A DNA stretch of 32,353 nt from Verrucomicrobiota bacterium (GTDB lineage: Bacteria; Verrucomicrobiota; Verrucomicrobiia; CAIQCK01), in contig JACRKA010000228.1 of assembly GCA_016219905.1 (NCBI GenBank), positions 1-32,353 on the forward strand. Direction: 5' to 3'. Position 1 is the first letter of the stretch. Every line of letters begins with the position of its first letter. Under the pieces are notes generated by a model. It saw only the letters and a program-made list of their open reading frames with translations, was not told where the DNA came from and searched no databases. A program made the position numbers and the translations under genes. Positions 1 to 8,143 of the stretch are shown one piece after another.

Positions 1-1
1 C

Positions 2-1189
2 GGCGTCTGCGCGCTGCTGGCGCTGATGGAAACCCCGATGGCGTTGGTGCTGCCGGTCATCGTCCTCGCCTACGACCTCTGGTTGAAACCGGCCGGCAAA
101 CGCAAAGACACGCGCGCGCCGTTCATCACGTTCGGCATCATCCTCATCTCGATCTTCGCCGGACAAGTCCTCCTTTCCTGGTGGCTCGGCGGCCACGGCC
201 TCTCACGGCCGGAAAGCTGGGAACTGGCGCCCGCGGCGGGCGACTGGCCGCTCCGGTTCCTGCGCGACTGGCCGGCGGGCGTTCTCGCGGCGCTGCGTTG
301 GGCCGTCGTGCCCGAGCCGTTCACCATGGACTACGCGGTGACGCCGGCGGCGTGGTATGAAACGCTCGGCGGCTGGATCATCGCCAGCAGCCTCGTGCTG
401 GCCATCTGGGCGCAATCCTCCCGCCGCCCCGCGCTGGCGTTCGGGCTGACGTGGCTGCTGGCCGCCGCGGCCGTCGCGGCGGCGTGCGTCTTCCGCCACT
501 GCCACGGGGCCATCCTAGAGCAGCCGCTTTACACGCTCGGCATCGGCATCGCCCTGGTCGTCGGCTTCGCGATCGAGAGCGCCGGCCGGTTCGAACCGCG
601 CGGCACGCGCCGCTGGATCGAGGCCGGCGGACTGGCGGTGGGGGCGCTCGCGTTGCTCGGCTGGGCAAATTACCGCGCAGCCGACTGGAGTTCGGAGCCG
701 AAGATATTGGACGCCACGCTGCGGCAGCAGCCGTCGTCGGGACTCGCCCACCTCCAGCTTGGCCGGCTTTACCTCGACGCCAAGCGCGTGGCCGAAGCCG
801 AGAAGTGTTTCCTCCGGGCCGCGGCGGCCAACTGGAACTACTACGAGCTCTACGGCAACCTCGGCGAGACCGCGCTGGTGAAGAAGGAATACGCCCGCGC
901 CGAGAAGTGCTATCGCGAGGCGCTCGCGCTCAACCCCGACAGCTCGGGCGCGCGGTTTCATCTCGGCCATGCGCTCTTCGGCCAGAAGCGTTATGCGGAG
1001 GCGCGCGAGTGCTATCAGGAGTTGCTCGCCAAATCGCCCCGCTCGCCGACGCTCTACCAGTGGGTCGCCAACACCTACGAGGCCGAGGACCGGACCTACG
1101 AGGCCAACCAGGCGCTCGAGCAGGCCAAGCGGTTGTTGGAGGAGGAACGCGAACGGCTGAAAGCCGAGCGTCGCAAGGCGGCCGAATAG
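2..1189 (+). CDS. Membrane protein with C-terminal TPR repeats (5' end outside the window)
   Basis: The reading frame is open from base 2, so the gene is probably cut by the window edge. The first ATG in frame is at 26, but the residues before it continue a hydrophobic run typical of the middle of polytopic TPR proteins. About six hydrophobic segments are seen, followed from roughly residue 240 (counted from base 26) by four tetratricopeptide repeats with the usual spacing (LGRLYLDAKRVAEAEKCFLR, then LGETALVKKEYARAEKCY and two more) and a charged coiled-coil tail. The pattern (membrane glycosyltransferase-like N-terminus plus TPR) resembles GT-C / O-mannosyltransferase-like TPR proteins common in PVC bacteria. 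The catalytic N-terminal part is not in view, so enzyme activity cannot be judged. It converges on lemA with a 14-base gap. Confidence 0.75.
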   Translation, partial: GVCALLALMETPMALVLPVIVLAYDLWLKPAGKRKDTRAPFITFGIILISIFAGQVLLSWWLGGHGLSRPESWELAPAAGDWPLRFLRDWPAGVLAALRWAVVPEPFTMDYAVTPAAWYETLGGWIIASSLVLAIWAQSSRRPALAFGLTWLLAAAAVAAACVFRHCHGAILEQPLYTLGIGIALVVGFAIESAGRFEPRGTRRWIEAGGLAVGALALLGWANYRAADWSSEPKILDATLRQQPSSGLAHLQLGRLYLDAKRVAEAEKCFLRAAAANWNYYELYGNLGETALVKKEYARAEKCYREALALNPDSSGARFHLGHALFGQKRYAEARECYQELLAKSPRSPTLYQWVANTYEAEDRTYEANQALEQAKRLLEEERERLKAERRKAAE

Positions 1190-1203
1190 CCCGCCCCGGC
1201 CAT

Positions 1204-1776
1204 CTACTTGAACTGCACGGGCGGTGCCTGCCGCTCGATGGCCGCCTCGATCTCGAAGAAATCCGCCGGCATGAATCCAAACATCCCCGCGATGAGATTC
1301 GAGGGCAGCGTCTGGCAACGCGTGTTGTAGTCGCGCACGTTGGCGTTGTAGAACCGCCGCGCCGCCTGGATGCGGTCCTCGGTGTCCACCAGCGACTGTT
1401 GCAGCTTCAGGAAACTCTGGCTGGCCTGGAGTTGCGGATAGTTCTCCACGACCGCGAAGAGCGACTTCAGCGCGTGCACCAGCACGTTCTCGTCCGCCGC
1501 CTGGCTTGCCGGCCGGCCCGTCGAGGCCACCGCCGCCGCGCGCGCCCGCGCCACCTCCTCCAGCACGCCGCGCTCGTGCGTCGCATAGCCGCGCACCGTC
1601 TCGACGAGGTTGGGGATGAGGTCGTAGCGCCGCTTCAGTTCCGTGTCCACGTTGGCCCAGCTCTCGCGCACGAGGTTGCGCAGGCCGACCAGCCGGTTGT
1701 AGAGCGCCGCGAAGACCAGCAGCGGCACGCCGATGACGATCAGCAGCGGGATGAGCGGCGAGTAATCAGGATTCAT
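1204..1776 (-). CDS. lemA: LemA family protein
   Basis: 190 aa with one N-terminal membrane segment (about residues 8-25). A LemA-type helical domain follows: LRNLVRESWANVDTELKRRY, DLIPNLVETVRGYATHE, then the NPQLQA-like block (here YPQLQASQSFLKLQQSLVDT) and RFYNANVRDYN. The family forms a coiled, largely helical domain anchored to the membrane; its biochemical role is unknown. The start at 1776 is chosen over a longer in-frame extension because it overlaps the stop of the upstream gene as ATGA and has a GAGGAA ribosome site just before it. That overlap implies translational coupling with the 1773-2507 membrane protein, a pairing often seen for lemA. Confidence 0.93.
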   Translation of the reverse strand: MNPDYSPLIPLLIVIGVPLLVFAALYNRLVGLRNLVRESWANVDTELKRRYDLIPNLVETVRGYATHERGVLEEVARARAAAVASTGRPASQAADENVLVHALKSLFAVVENYPQLQASQSFLKLQQSLVDTEDRIQAARRFYNANVRDYNTRCQTLPSNLIAGMFGFMPADFFEIEAAIERQAPPVQFK

Positions 1777-2507
1777 GTTCCTCGTTGCATCCGTTCGCGC
1801 AGTTTCTCGAACAGGTAGTTGGGCAGACCTTCCGCCAGCGAGCGCGCGAAGTCCAGCGCCGCGCCGAACTGCTCCGGCGTCCACGTCGTCTCCTCGAACA
1901 CCAGCACCGCCGGGCCGTTGAACTCGATGCGCCGGAACGGGCCGGCCAGCAGCCGCTGCATCGTCTGCGCGTTCAGGATGTCGAAGGCGATCTCACGGTC
2001 GGCCGCCTTCACGTGGAACGCGCGGTTGAACTCGTCGCTCTCGAACTCCAGGTCGTGGAAACCGACGACGGCCGCCGCCTTGTCGAGGAAGTTCTCCGGC
2101 CGCAGCCATAACGCCGGCACCGGGTAGTTCAGCTCGGCGATCGCCGCCGAACAATAGGTCGTCACGTCGTGCCGCTGCATGTTGCCCTTGCTGTCGGTCG
2201 TGTAGGTGGTGGCGGTGTATTGGAAGTCGCACGCGCAGTAGTTGCGCATCCCGATGGCGCCGTGGATGACGTTGTAGGCGTAGCGCGTGTCGCCGCGCTG
2301 GAACAGCTCGAACTGCGCGAACGTGCCCGGCACGCGGATCGGGTCCGCGCGGTTGAATGCCAGCCCCCGCGACGCGGCCAGCGCCGCCAGCGCCTGCCGC
2401 CGCTGCTCCTCGCGTTTGGCCGCCAGCCAGGCCAGCACGGCAAACACCGCGCCGATGACGACGACGATCCAGAAAAAACCGGCGTTGATGTCCCAGGGCA
2501 CGCGCAA
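1773..2507 (-). CDS. Membrane-anchored protein of unknown function, lemA partner
   Basis: 244 aa. A single N-terminal membrane segment (about residues 10-30, FFWIVVVIGAVFAVLAW) is followed by a charged stretch and a soluble domain of about 200 residues. It resembles the DUF3137-like proteins often encoded beside lemA, but the match is by general shape and context only. No catalytic motif is seen. The stop codon overlaps the lemA start (ATGA), so the two proteins are probably made together. The upstream 133-base gap separates it from the divergent HzsA-related gene and must hold both promoters. Confidence 0.8.
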   Translation of the reverse strand: MRVPWDINAGFFWIVVVIGAVFAVLAWLAAKREEQRRQALAALAASRGLAFNRADPIRVPGTFAQFELFQRGDTRYAYNVIHGAIGMRNYCACDFQYTATTYTTDSKGNMQRHDVTTYCSAAIAELNYPVPALWLRPENFLDKAAAVVGFHDLEFESDEFNRAFHVKAADREIAFDILNAQTMQRLLAGPFRRIEFNGPAVLVFEETTWTPEQFGAALDFARSLAEGLPNYLFEKLRERMQRGT

Positions 2508-2640
2508 CCTCTAGCAAGCAGGCGCGCTGTTTGCGAACCGAAACCGTGATGACGACAGCCGCGGCGCGGCGGCCGAAGAATGAGTTTGACGCGATGCGGC
2601 GCGATGCGGGAGAAATGGGTGCGGCAGCCCAGGTGATGCG

Positions 2641-5577
2641 ATGGCCCGGCCATTCACAACAACACGCGGTGTGCGCTTCGTCGTCCGCGGCCCGGACACG
2701 GGCTTGGGCGTGGCGTCGCTGGCAGCCGTCCTTGGAAGCGCGGTTTTTCTCATGGCGGCTCCGGCTGCGGAGATGTCCATCAACCCCTCCGCGCCGAATG
2801 CCGTCGCGTTCCCGCCGCAGCGCGCGAAGTTCGTGCAGTTCGTCGTCCACGCCAGCAGCGCGGGCCAGCCGTGCATTGACGAACTGGAGGTCTTCGAGCC
2901 GGACGGCGCGCGCAACCTCGCGCTGTCGAAGGATGGCGCGAAGGCCAGCGCGTCGTCGTGCCTGGGCGGCCATGCCATCCACCGCATCGAGCATCTCAAC
3001 GACGGCCTTTATGGCAACAGCCACAGTTGGATCGCGGCGACGGGCGGTGAGGAATGGGCGCAGATCGAGTTGCCGCGGCCGGCGCAGGTGGCAAAGGTCG
3101 TCTTCTCCCGCGACCGCGACGGCCAGTATCACGACCGTGTGCCGGTGGAGTTTGAAGTCCGGCTTTCGCTGGACGGCCGGCGGTGGCAGACGGTCCGCCG
3201 CGTGAAGGCGGCCAACCTGGCCGCGCAATCGAAGGCCCGCCAGGCGCCGCCCTACGTCCCGCCCGCGCCGTTGCCGGAGCCGGTGACGCATGACGGGCTG
3301 GTGCGCTACGCGTTCCTGTGCGAGCGGGCGACTTGGCAGCGGATGAACGCCGACGATCATCTCTCGCCGCTGCACATGGACCGGCCCGCGTTGCCGGGCG
3401 GCGGGCCGTATTGGGGGCGCATGGCGCGGTTGAAACCAACCGACCGCGTGCTGGCGCAAATGGAGGAGATGATTGCGCGGCTGGCGGCGAAGGGGTTGGA
3501 TGTTGCCGCGGAGCGAAAAGATCTGGCGTCGTTGCGCAAACGACAGGCAACGGCCGACGACGAGGCGCTCTACCTCGACGCGCGGCTGGCGAAGCGGCGG
3601 TTGATGTTCCGCGATCCCGACCTGGCGGCGCTGCAACAAGTCCTTTTCGCCAAACGTCATCCCTACCTCTCGTCCCACAACTACAGCGACGTGCTCGACT
3701 CGCAGTTCAAGCCCGGCGGCGGCGTGTGCGTGCTGGAGATTCCGCGCCGCGACGGGCGGCTGGAGCCGGCGGACGCGAAGCTGGTGACGCTCTTCGACGG
3801 CAGCGGCGGCATCGCGCGCGATGTGATGGCGGATTTCGAAGCGCGGAAGGTCTACTTCGCGTATCGGCCCGACAAGGCCCGGAGCGGCGAGGAGCAGCCT
3901 TATTGGCACCTGATGGCGATGAACGCCGACGGTAGCGGCCTGCGGCAGCTCACCGACGGGCCGTTCCATGATTACTATCCGTGCCCGCTGCCCGACGGCG
4001 GGCTGGCGTTCATCTCGACGCGTTGCAAGGCGCGGTTCCTGTGCTGGCGTCCGCAAGCGTTTGTGCTGTTCCGCATGGACGGGGAAGGCTCGACGGAGTC
4101 TCGCCCCGCCAACATCCGCCCGCTGTCGTTCGCCAACCTGAGCGAATGGACGCCGACGGTGGCGCGCGACGGGCGCATCCTGTGGACGCGCTCGGAATAC
4201 ATAGACAAGGGCGCCGACTTCGGCCACACGCTCTGGGCGACGCGGCCGGACGGGACGCACCCGGAACTGATCTTCGGCAACAACACGCCGAACTGTTACA
4301 TCAACGGCCGCGAGGTGCCCGGCACGCGCGAGATTCTCTGCACGATCTTCTCCCACGGCGGCGACCACAACGGGCCGTTGGGCTTGATTGACCTCGCGAA
4401 GGCGAACGGCCCGTCCGACTCGAACGCCGTCACGAACATCACGCCCGACACGACGCCGCGCTACAACATGAACTGGCCGCGGCAGGAGTGCTGGCGCGAC
4501 CCGGTGCCGGTGACGCGCGATTATTTCCTGGCGAGCCACGCGCCGGCGGACCGGTTCGGCCTCTACGTCGCGGACCGCTACGGCAACCGCGAGCTGCTCT
4601 ACCTCGACCCGTCCATCGGCAGCATGTGCCCGTCGCCGTTGCGGCCGGAGCCGATGCCGCCGGCGCTTGGCCCGAACGTCCCGGCGCTGGCCGGTTCACA
4701 ACTCGGCCAGTTCACCGTGGCCGATGTGTATCAGGGGCTGGAGCCGGCCGTGCCGCGCGGCAAGGTGAAATACATCCGCGTCTGCCAGGAGGTGCGCGCA
4801 AACCTGGAGCAGTTGGCCAGCGGCGAATTCCGGCGCGACCACGGGCCGGTGTTCCAGGATTTCTACGCGACGCCCGTCCACAAGGTGAACGGCCCGAACG
4901 GCTGGCCCACCTACGTCGCGAAGGCGGCGCTCGGCATCGCCCCCGTCGAAGCCGACGGCTCGGCCAGCTTCTTCGCGCCGGCGGGCAAGGTGCTTTACTT
5001 CGAGGTGCTCGACGAAAACCTGAACGAGTTGCAGCGGATGCGGAGCGTGGTGCAGTTGCAGCCGGGCGAACAGCGCAGTTGCGTCGGCTGCCACGAACAC
5101 CGCCAAACCGCCGCGCCGGTAAAGCCGACGCTGGCCGCGCGCCGGCCGCCCAGCAAGCTCCAGCCGCCGCCGTGGGGCACGCAGGCGTTTGCTTACGAGC
5201 GCGTCGTGCAACCGGTGTGGGACGCGAAGTGCGTGCGCTGCCACGGCGCGGACGACACACACAAGATCAACCTGGCGTCCACCCTCGACGCCGAGCGCGT
5301 GCCGGCGTCCTATCGCACGCTCGTCAGCGGCGGCTGGGTCCACTACTTCGACATGACCTACCGGCTGCGCCACCACAAAGCCGGGCCGCTGAGCTTCGGC
5401 ACGTTGCAGAGCAAGTTGTGGAAGCTGTTGGAGGCCGGCCACCACGACGCGAAACTGACGCGCGACGAGATGCACGCGGTGAAGTGCTGGATTGACCTCA
5501 ACTGCCCGCTCTGGCCCGACTACCTCCCGCGCGACCAGCGGCCGCAGGCGTTGCCGCAAGTCACCCAGGCCCACTGA
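2641..5577 (+). CDS. HzsA-related secreted protein: discoidin-like, beta-propeller and cytochrome c regions
   Basis: 978 aa. The N-terminus has a hydrophobic stretch (about residues 20-43, ending AAPAAE) that fits a signal peptide. Residues about 60-195 look like an F5/8 type C (discoidin) domain (KFVQFVVHAS, IDELEVFEPDG, WAQIELPRPAQVAKVVFSRD). Residues about 370-700 contain TolB/propeller-like blades (MNADGSGLRQLTDGPFHDYY, PDGGLAFISTRC, ARDGRILWTRSEY), the region shared with the middle domain of hydrazine synthase alpha. Two heme c motifs follow, CVGCH at 814-818 and CVRCH at 864-868, so covalent heme in the periplasm is likely. In PVC genomes such proteins are labelled HzsA-related. Nothing else here suggests anammox. 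The sulfatase starts 54 bases downstream on the same strand, so co-transcription is likely. The start at 2641 lacks a clear ribosome site. Confidence 0.85.
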   Translation: MARPFTTTRGVRFVVRGPDTGLGVASLAAVLGSAVFLMAAPAAEMSINPSAPNAVAFPPQRAKFVQFVVHASSAGQPCIDELEVFEPDGARNLALSKDGAKASASSCLGGHAIHRIEHLNDGLYGNSHSWIAATGGEEWAQIELPRPAQVAKVVFSRDRDGQYHDRVPVEFEVRLSLDGRRWQTVRRVKAANLAAQSKARQAPPYVPPAPLPEPVTHDGLVRYAFLCERATWQRMNADDHLSPLHMDRPALPGGGPYWGRMARLKPTDRVLAQMEEMIARLAAKGLDVAAERKDLASLRKRQATADDEALYLDARLAKRRLMFRDPDLAALQQVLFAKRHPYLSSHNYSDVLDSQFKPGGGVCVLEIPRRDGRLEPADAKLVTLFDGSGGIARDVMADFEARKVYFAYRPDKARSGEEQPYWHLMAMNADGSGLRQLTDGPFHDYYPCPLPDGGLAFISTRCKARFLCWRPQAFVLFRMDGEGSTESRPANIRPLSFANLSEWTPTVARDGRILWTRSEYIDKGADFGHTLWATRPDGTHPELIFGNNTPNCYINGREVPGTREILCTIFSHGGDHNGPLGLIDLAKANGPSDSNAVTNITPDTTPRYNMNWPRQECWRDPVPVTRDYFLASHAPADRFGLYVADRYGNRELLYLDPSIGSMCPSPLRPEPMPPALGPNVPALAGSQLGQFTVADVYQGLEPAVPRGKVKYIRVCQEVRANLEQLASGEFRRDHGPVFQDFYATPVHKVNGPNGWPTYVAKAALGIAPVEADGSASFFAPAGKVLYFEVLDENLNELQRMRSVVQLQPGEQRSCVGCHEHRQTAAPVKPTLAARRPPSKLQPPPWGTQAFAYERVVQPVWDAKCVRCHGADDTHKINLASTLDAERVPASYRTLVSGGWVHYFDMTYRLRHHKAGPLSFGTLQSKLWKLLEAGHHDAKLTRDEMHAVKCWIDLNCPLWPDYLPRDQRPQALPQVTQAH

Positions 5578-5631
5578 ACCGGGATCGCCTGCAAGCTTGG
5601 CAGAGAGCGGACCGTCCATCATGATGCATGC

Positions 5632-6978
5632 ATGAAGCTCCCGGGCCGCTTTCTGCCGCTGCTGTTCGCCTCTTTCGCGCTTGCCGCCGAACAGCCGGAC
5701 CTTCTTGTCATCCTCACCGACGACCAGGGCCGCGGCGACTACAGCGCGTTCGGCACGCCGGACATCCGCACGCCGGCGATGGACCGGCTGTTCCGCGAAG
5801 GCATGACGTTCGACAACTTCTACGCCAGCAGTTGCGTCTGCTCACCGACGCGCGCGGCGCTGCTCACCGGCTGCCATCCCGACCGCGTCGGCGTGCCGGG
5901 CGTCATCCGCCACACGCCGGAGAACTCGTGGGGCTGGCTGTCGCCACGCGCGACGCTGCTGCCGCAACTGCTCAAGCGCGCCGGTTACCACAGCGCCGTC
6001 GTCGGCAAGTGGCACCTCGGCCTGGAGTCGCCGAACACACCGACGGAGCGCGGCTTTGATTTCTTCCACGGCTTCCTCGGCGACATGATGGAGGACTATC
6101 GGACGCACCGGCGCGGCGGGCAGAACTTCATGCGCCGCAACCGCGAGGTGATTGACCCGCAGGGCCACGCCACCGACCTCTTCACCGACTGGGCGTGCGC
6201 CCACCTCGCCGAGCGCGCCCGCGCGAAGAAGCCGTTCTTCCTCTACCTCGCCTACAACGCGCCGCACGACCCGATCCAGCCGCCGCCGGAGTGGCTGGAG
6301 CGCGTCAGGCAGCGCGAGCCGGCGATGGACCCGAAACGCCAGAAGCTCGTCGCGCTCATCGAGCACCTCGACGCCGGCATCGGCCGCGTGCTCGACACGC
6401 TCGACCGGCTGAAGCTCGCCGGCAACACGCTGGTCCTCTTCACCTCCGACAACGGCGGCGTGCTCGACTCCGGCGCGAACAACGGCCCGTGGCGCAGCGC
6501 CAAGCAGCACATGTATGAAGGCGGCCTGCGCGTGCCCGGCGCCGCGCGCTGGCCCGCCGCGATCCAACCCGGCAGCCGCACCGCTCGGGTCGCGCTGACG
6601 ATGGACATCTTCGCCACGGCGCTTGACGCCGCCGGCGTGGCGCGGCCCGCGGAGATTGACGGCGTGAGCTTCCTGCCGGCGCTGTTGGGAAAAACGGACG
6701 CCGGGCCGAAGCGCGACCTTTACTTCGTCCGGCGCGAAGGCGGCGTCGCCTACGGCGGCAAGACAATCGAGGCGTTGCGCCGCGGCGACTGGAAGCTGCT
6801 CCAGGACAGCCCGTTCGCGCCGCTCGAACTCTACAACCTCGCCGCCGACCCGAAAGAGACCACGGACCTGGCGAAGCGTGAGCGGAAGATTTTCAACGAA
6901 CTGGCCGCCGCTCTCCGCGCGCAAATCCAGCGCGGCGGCGAGGTGCCGTGGCAGCCGCCGGCGCGGACAGCGCAATAG
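5632..6978 (+). CDS. Secreted sulfatase (formylglycine-dependent, arylsulfatase type)
   Basis: 448 aa. It hydrolyses sulfate esters, probably on polysaccharides outside the cytoplasm. A short signal peptide ends near residue 19 (LLFASFALAAE). The metal-binding start motif LTDDQG has D30 and D31. The formylglycine signature CSPTRAALLTG begins at C70, with S71, P72 and R74 following the C/S-x-P-x-R rule. GKWHLG (K126, H128), APHDP (H212) and TSDNGG (D273, N274) supply the remaining active-site residues. Full family length, no lesion. Maturation needs a formylglycine-generating enzyme or anSME, neither in this window. It lies 54 bases after the HzsA-related gene, a pairing that suggests a shared degradative locus. 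Natural substrate unknown. Confidence 0.95.
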   Translation: MKLPGRFLPLLFASFALAAEQPDLLVILTDDQGRGDYSAFGTPDIRTPAMDRLFREGMTFDNFYASSCVCSPTRAALLTGCHPDRVGVPGVIRHTPENSWGWLSPRATLLPQLLKRAGYHSAVVGKWHLGLESPNTPTERGFDFFHGFLGDMMEDYRTHRRGGQNFMRRNREVIDPQGHATDLFTDWACAHLAERARAKKPFFLYLAYNAPHDPIQPPPEWLERVRQREPAMDPKRQKLVALIEHLDAGIGRVLDTLDRLKLAGNTLVLFTSDNGGVLDSGANNGPWRSAKQHMYEGGLRVPGAARWPAAIQPGSRTARVALTMDIFATALDAAGVARPAEIDGVSFLPALLGKTDAGPKRDLYFVRREGGVAYGGKTIEALRRGDWKLLQDSPFAPLELYNLAADPKETTDLAKRERKIFNELAAALRAQIQRGGEVPWQPPARTAQ

Positions 6979-7037
6979 AAACTGTTGCACGCGTTTTCCG
7001 TTGCCATCGCCGCCGCTTTTCGTGATTGTCGGCGGCG

Positions 7038-7694
7038 ATGCAACTGCTCGCCGCCACGAGGAACAAACACAAGCTGGCCGAGCTGCGCGCCATCCTCGGC
7101 GCGCCGTGGGAGATCCTCGGGCTTGAGACCGCGCCGGGAATGCCGGAGGTCGTGGAGGACGAAGCGACGTTCGTCGGCAACGCGATCAAGAAGGCCGTGC
7201 GCGCCGCCAGCTTTGTGCAGGGGAAGATGCTGACGATGGCGGACGATTCCGGCCTTGAGGTGCTGGCGCTCGACCTGGCGCCGGGCGTGAGGTCGGCGCG
7301 CTACGCGGGCGAGCCGGGCAACGACCAGCGCAACAACGAGAAGTTGTTGCGCGAGATGGCCGGCGTGGGCGACGCCCAACGTGTGGCGCGGTTCTCGTGC
7401 GTCATCGCCATCGCGGGCGCGTCATTCGCGCTGGCCCAAGCCGCGCGGAAGGCGGACGTGGCGTTCACGCTGCGCGACCCGTTCATCGTGGCCGTGTGCA
7501 GCGGCGTGTGCGCGGGCCGGATCGTGCGCGAGCCGCGCGGGACGAACGGCTTCGGCTACGACCCGCTGTTCGTGCCAGAGAACTACGACCAGACCTACGC
7601 GGAACTGCCCGACACGGAGAAGAACAAGATCAGCCACCGCGCGCGGGCGTTGGAGAAGGTGAAGGAGTTGCTGGCGGCGATGAAGGATGGCTAG
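7038..7694 (+). CDS. rdgB: RdgB/HAM1 family non-canonical purine NTP pyrophosphatase (dITP/XTP)
   Basis: 218 aa. It hydrolyses dITP, ITP and XTP to monophosphates, keeping deaminated purines out of DNA and RNA; cytoplasmic. Diagnostic blocks are all present: ATRNKHKLAEL at the N-terminus (residues 5-15), MADDSGLEV (67-75), the FGYDP motif in GTNGFGYDPLFVP, and the C-terminal ISHRARAL. ATG at 7038 places MQLLAATRN at the family-typical start; an in-frame TTG at 7026 would add only four residues. It follows the sulfatase by 59 bases on the same strand, but a metabolic housekeeping role makes the link incidental. Confidence 0.95.
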   Translation: MQLLAATRNKHKLAELRAILGAPWEILGLETAPGMPEVVEDEATFVGNAIKKAVRAASFVQGKMLTMADDSGLEVLALDLAPGVRSARYAGEPGNDQRNNEKLLREMAGVGDAQRVARFSCVIAIAGASFALAQAARKADVAFTLRDPFIVAVCSGVCAGRIVREPRGTNGFGYDPLFVPENYDQTYAELPDTEKNKISHRARALEKVKELLAAMKDG

Positions 7695-8143
7695 CGGGCG
7701 GCGGTGGCGGCTGCGGTCCTTGGCGAGGCGCCAGTTAAGAGTTCGAAGTTGGTTCTTCGCTATTTCCGGTGGAACAAGAGGCTCCTCGCTATTTCCGGTG
7801 GGCGGAGAAAGGGGCGCGGTTGACTCCTCACCCCATGGAAGTCCACTCAAACCACAAAGCGCCAGAGGACTGGCGCAGTCCAAGACGCTTGCGCACCTTT
7901 GAAAGGGGACACTGCCAACGCGGCAGCGTCTTGGACTGCGCGCGGCCCTCCGCCGCTTTTCCCGCGCCTGCGGAGAACACCAGGCCAACGTCACACCCTT
8001 CATCCGTTCATGGGAAAGACAGCCGCAACGAGTTCCACCGAAAACAGCGAGGAATCTCAAAGTTAAGAGTTCCGGAACTCTGCAAACACCATTCACCAAT
8101 CACCAGTCACTTCCTCCACTCTTAACTCTGCACTCTTAACTTC
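7695..8143. repeat. Gene-free stretch made of direct and inverted repeats
   Basis: This 449-base interval between two genes holds several repeat units. A 16-base direct repeat, TCGCTATTTCCGGTGG, occurs at 7757-7772 and 7786-7801. A diverged inverted copy lies at 8032-8053 (GTTCCACCGAAAACAGCGAG). Between them is a perfect 17-bp inverted repeat (7873-7889 with 7925-7941). Short AACTCTTAAC-like copies occur at both ends (near 7734, 8064, 8121 and 8137). No convincing coding potential is seen. It looks like a composite repeat element rather than a regulatory region. Confidence 0.7.
7873..7941. repeat. 17-bp perfect inverted repeat with 35-base loop
   Basis: The left arm at 7873-7889 reads GCGCAGTCCAAGACGCT and the right arm at 7925-7941 is its exact reverse complement. 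The 35 bases between them could form a loop. The unit resembles the interspersed palindromic repeats of Verrucomicrobia genomes. It could act as a bidirectional transcript-end structure for the convergent genes on each side, although no T run follows. Confidence 0.8.

Noticed and set aside
1993-4539. 848-codon minus-strand frame opposite the HzsA-related gene
   Set aside because: It has no recognisable domain and its composition is Arg-rich, as expected for the antisense of a GC-rich gene; the plus strand carries discoidin-like, propeller and heme motifs.
2641-5577. True hydrazine synthase subunit (anammox)
   Set aside because: Only domain-level similarity is seen, the expected axial tyrosine position differs, and no other anammox gene is present.
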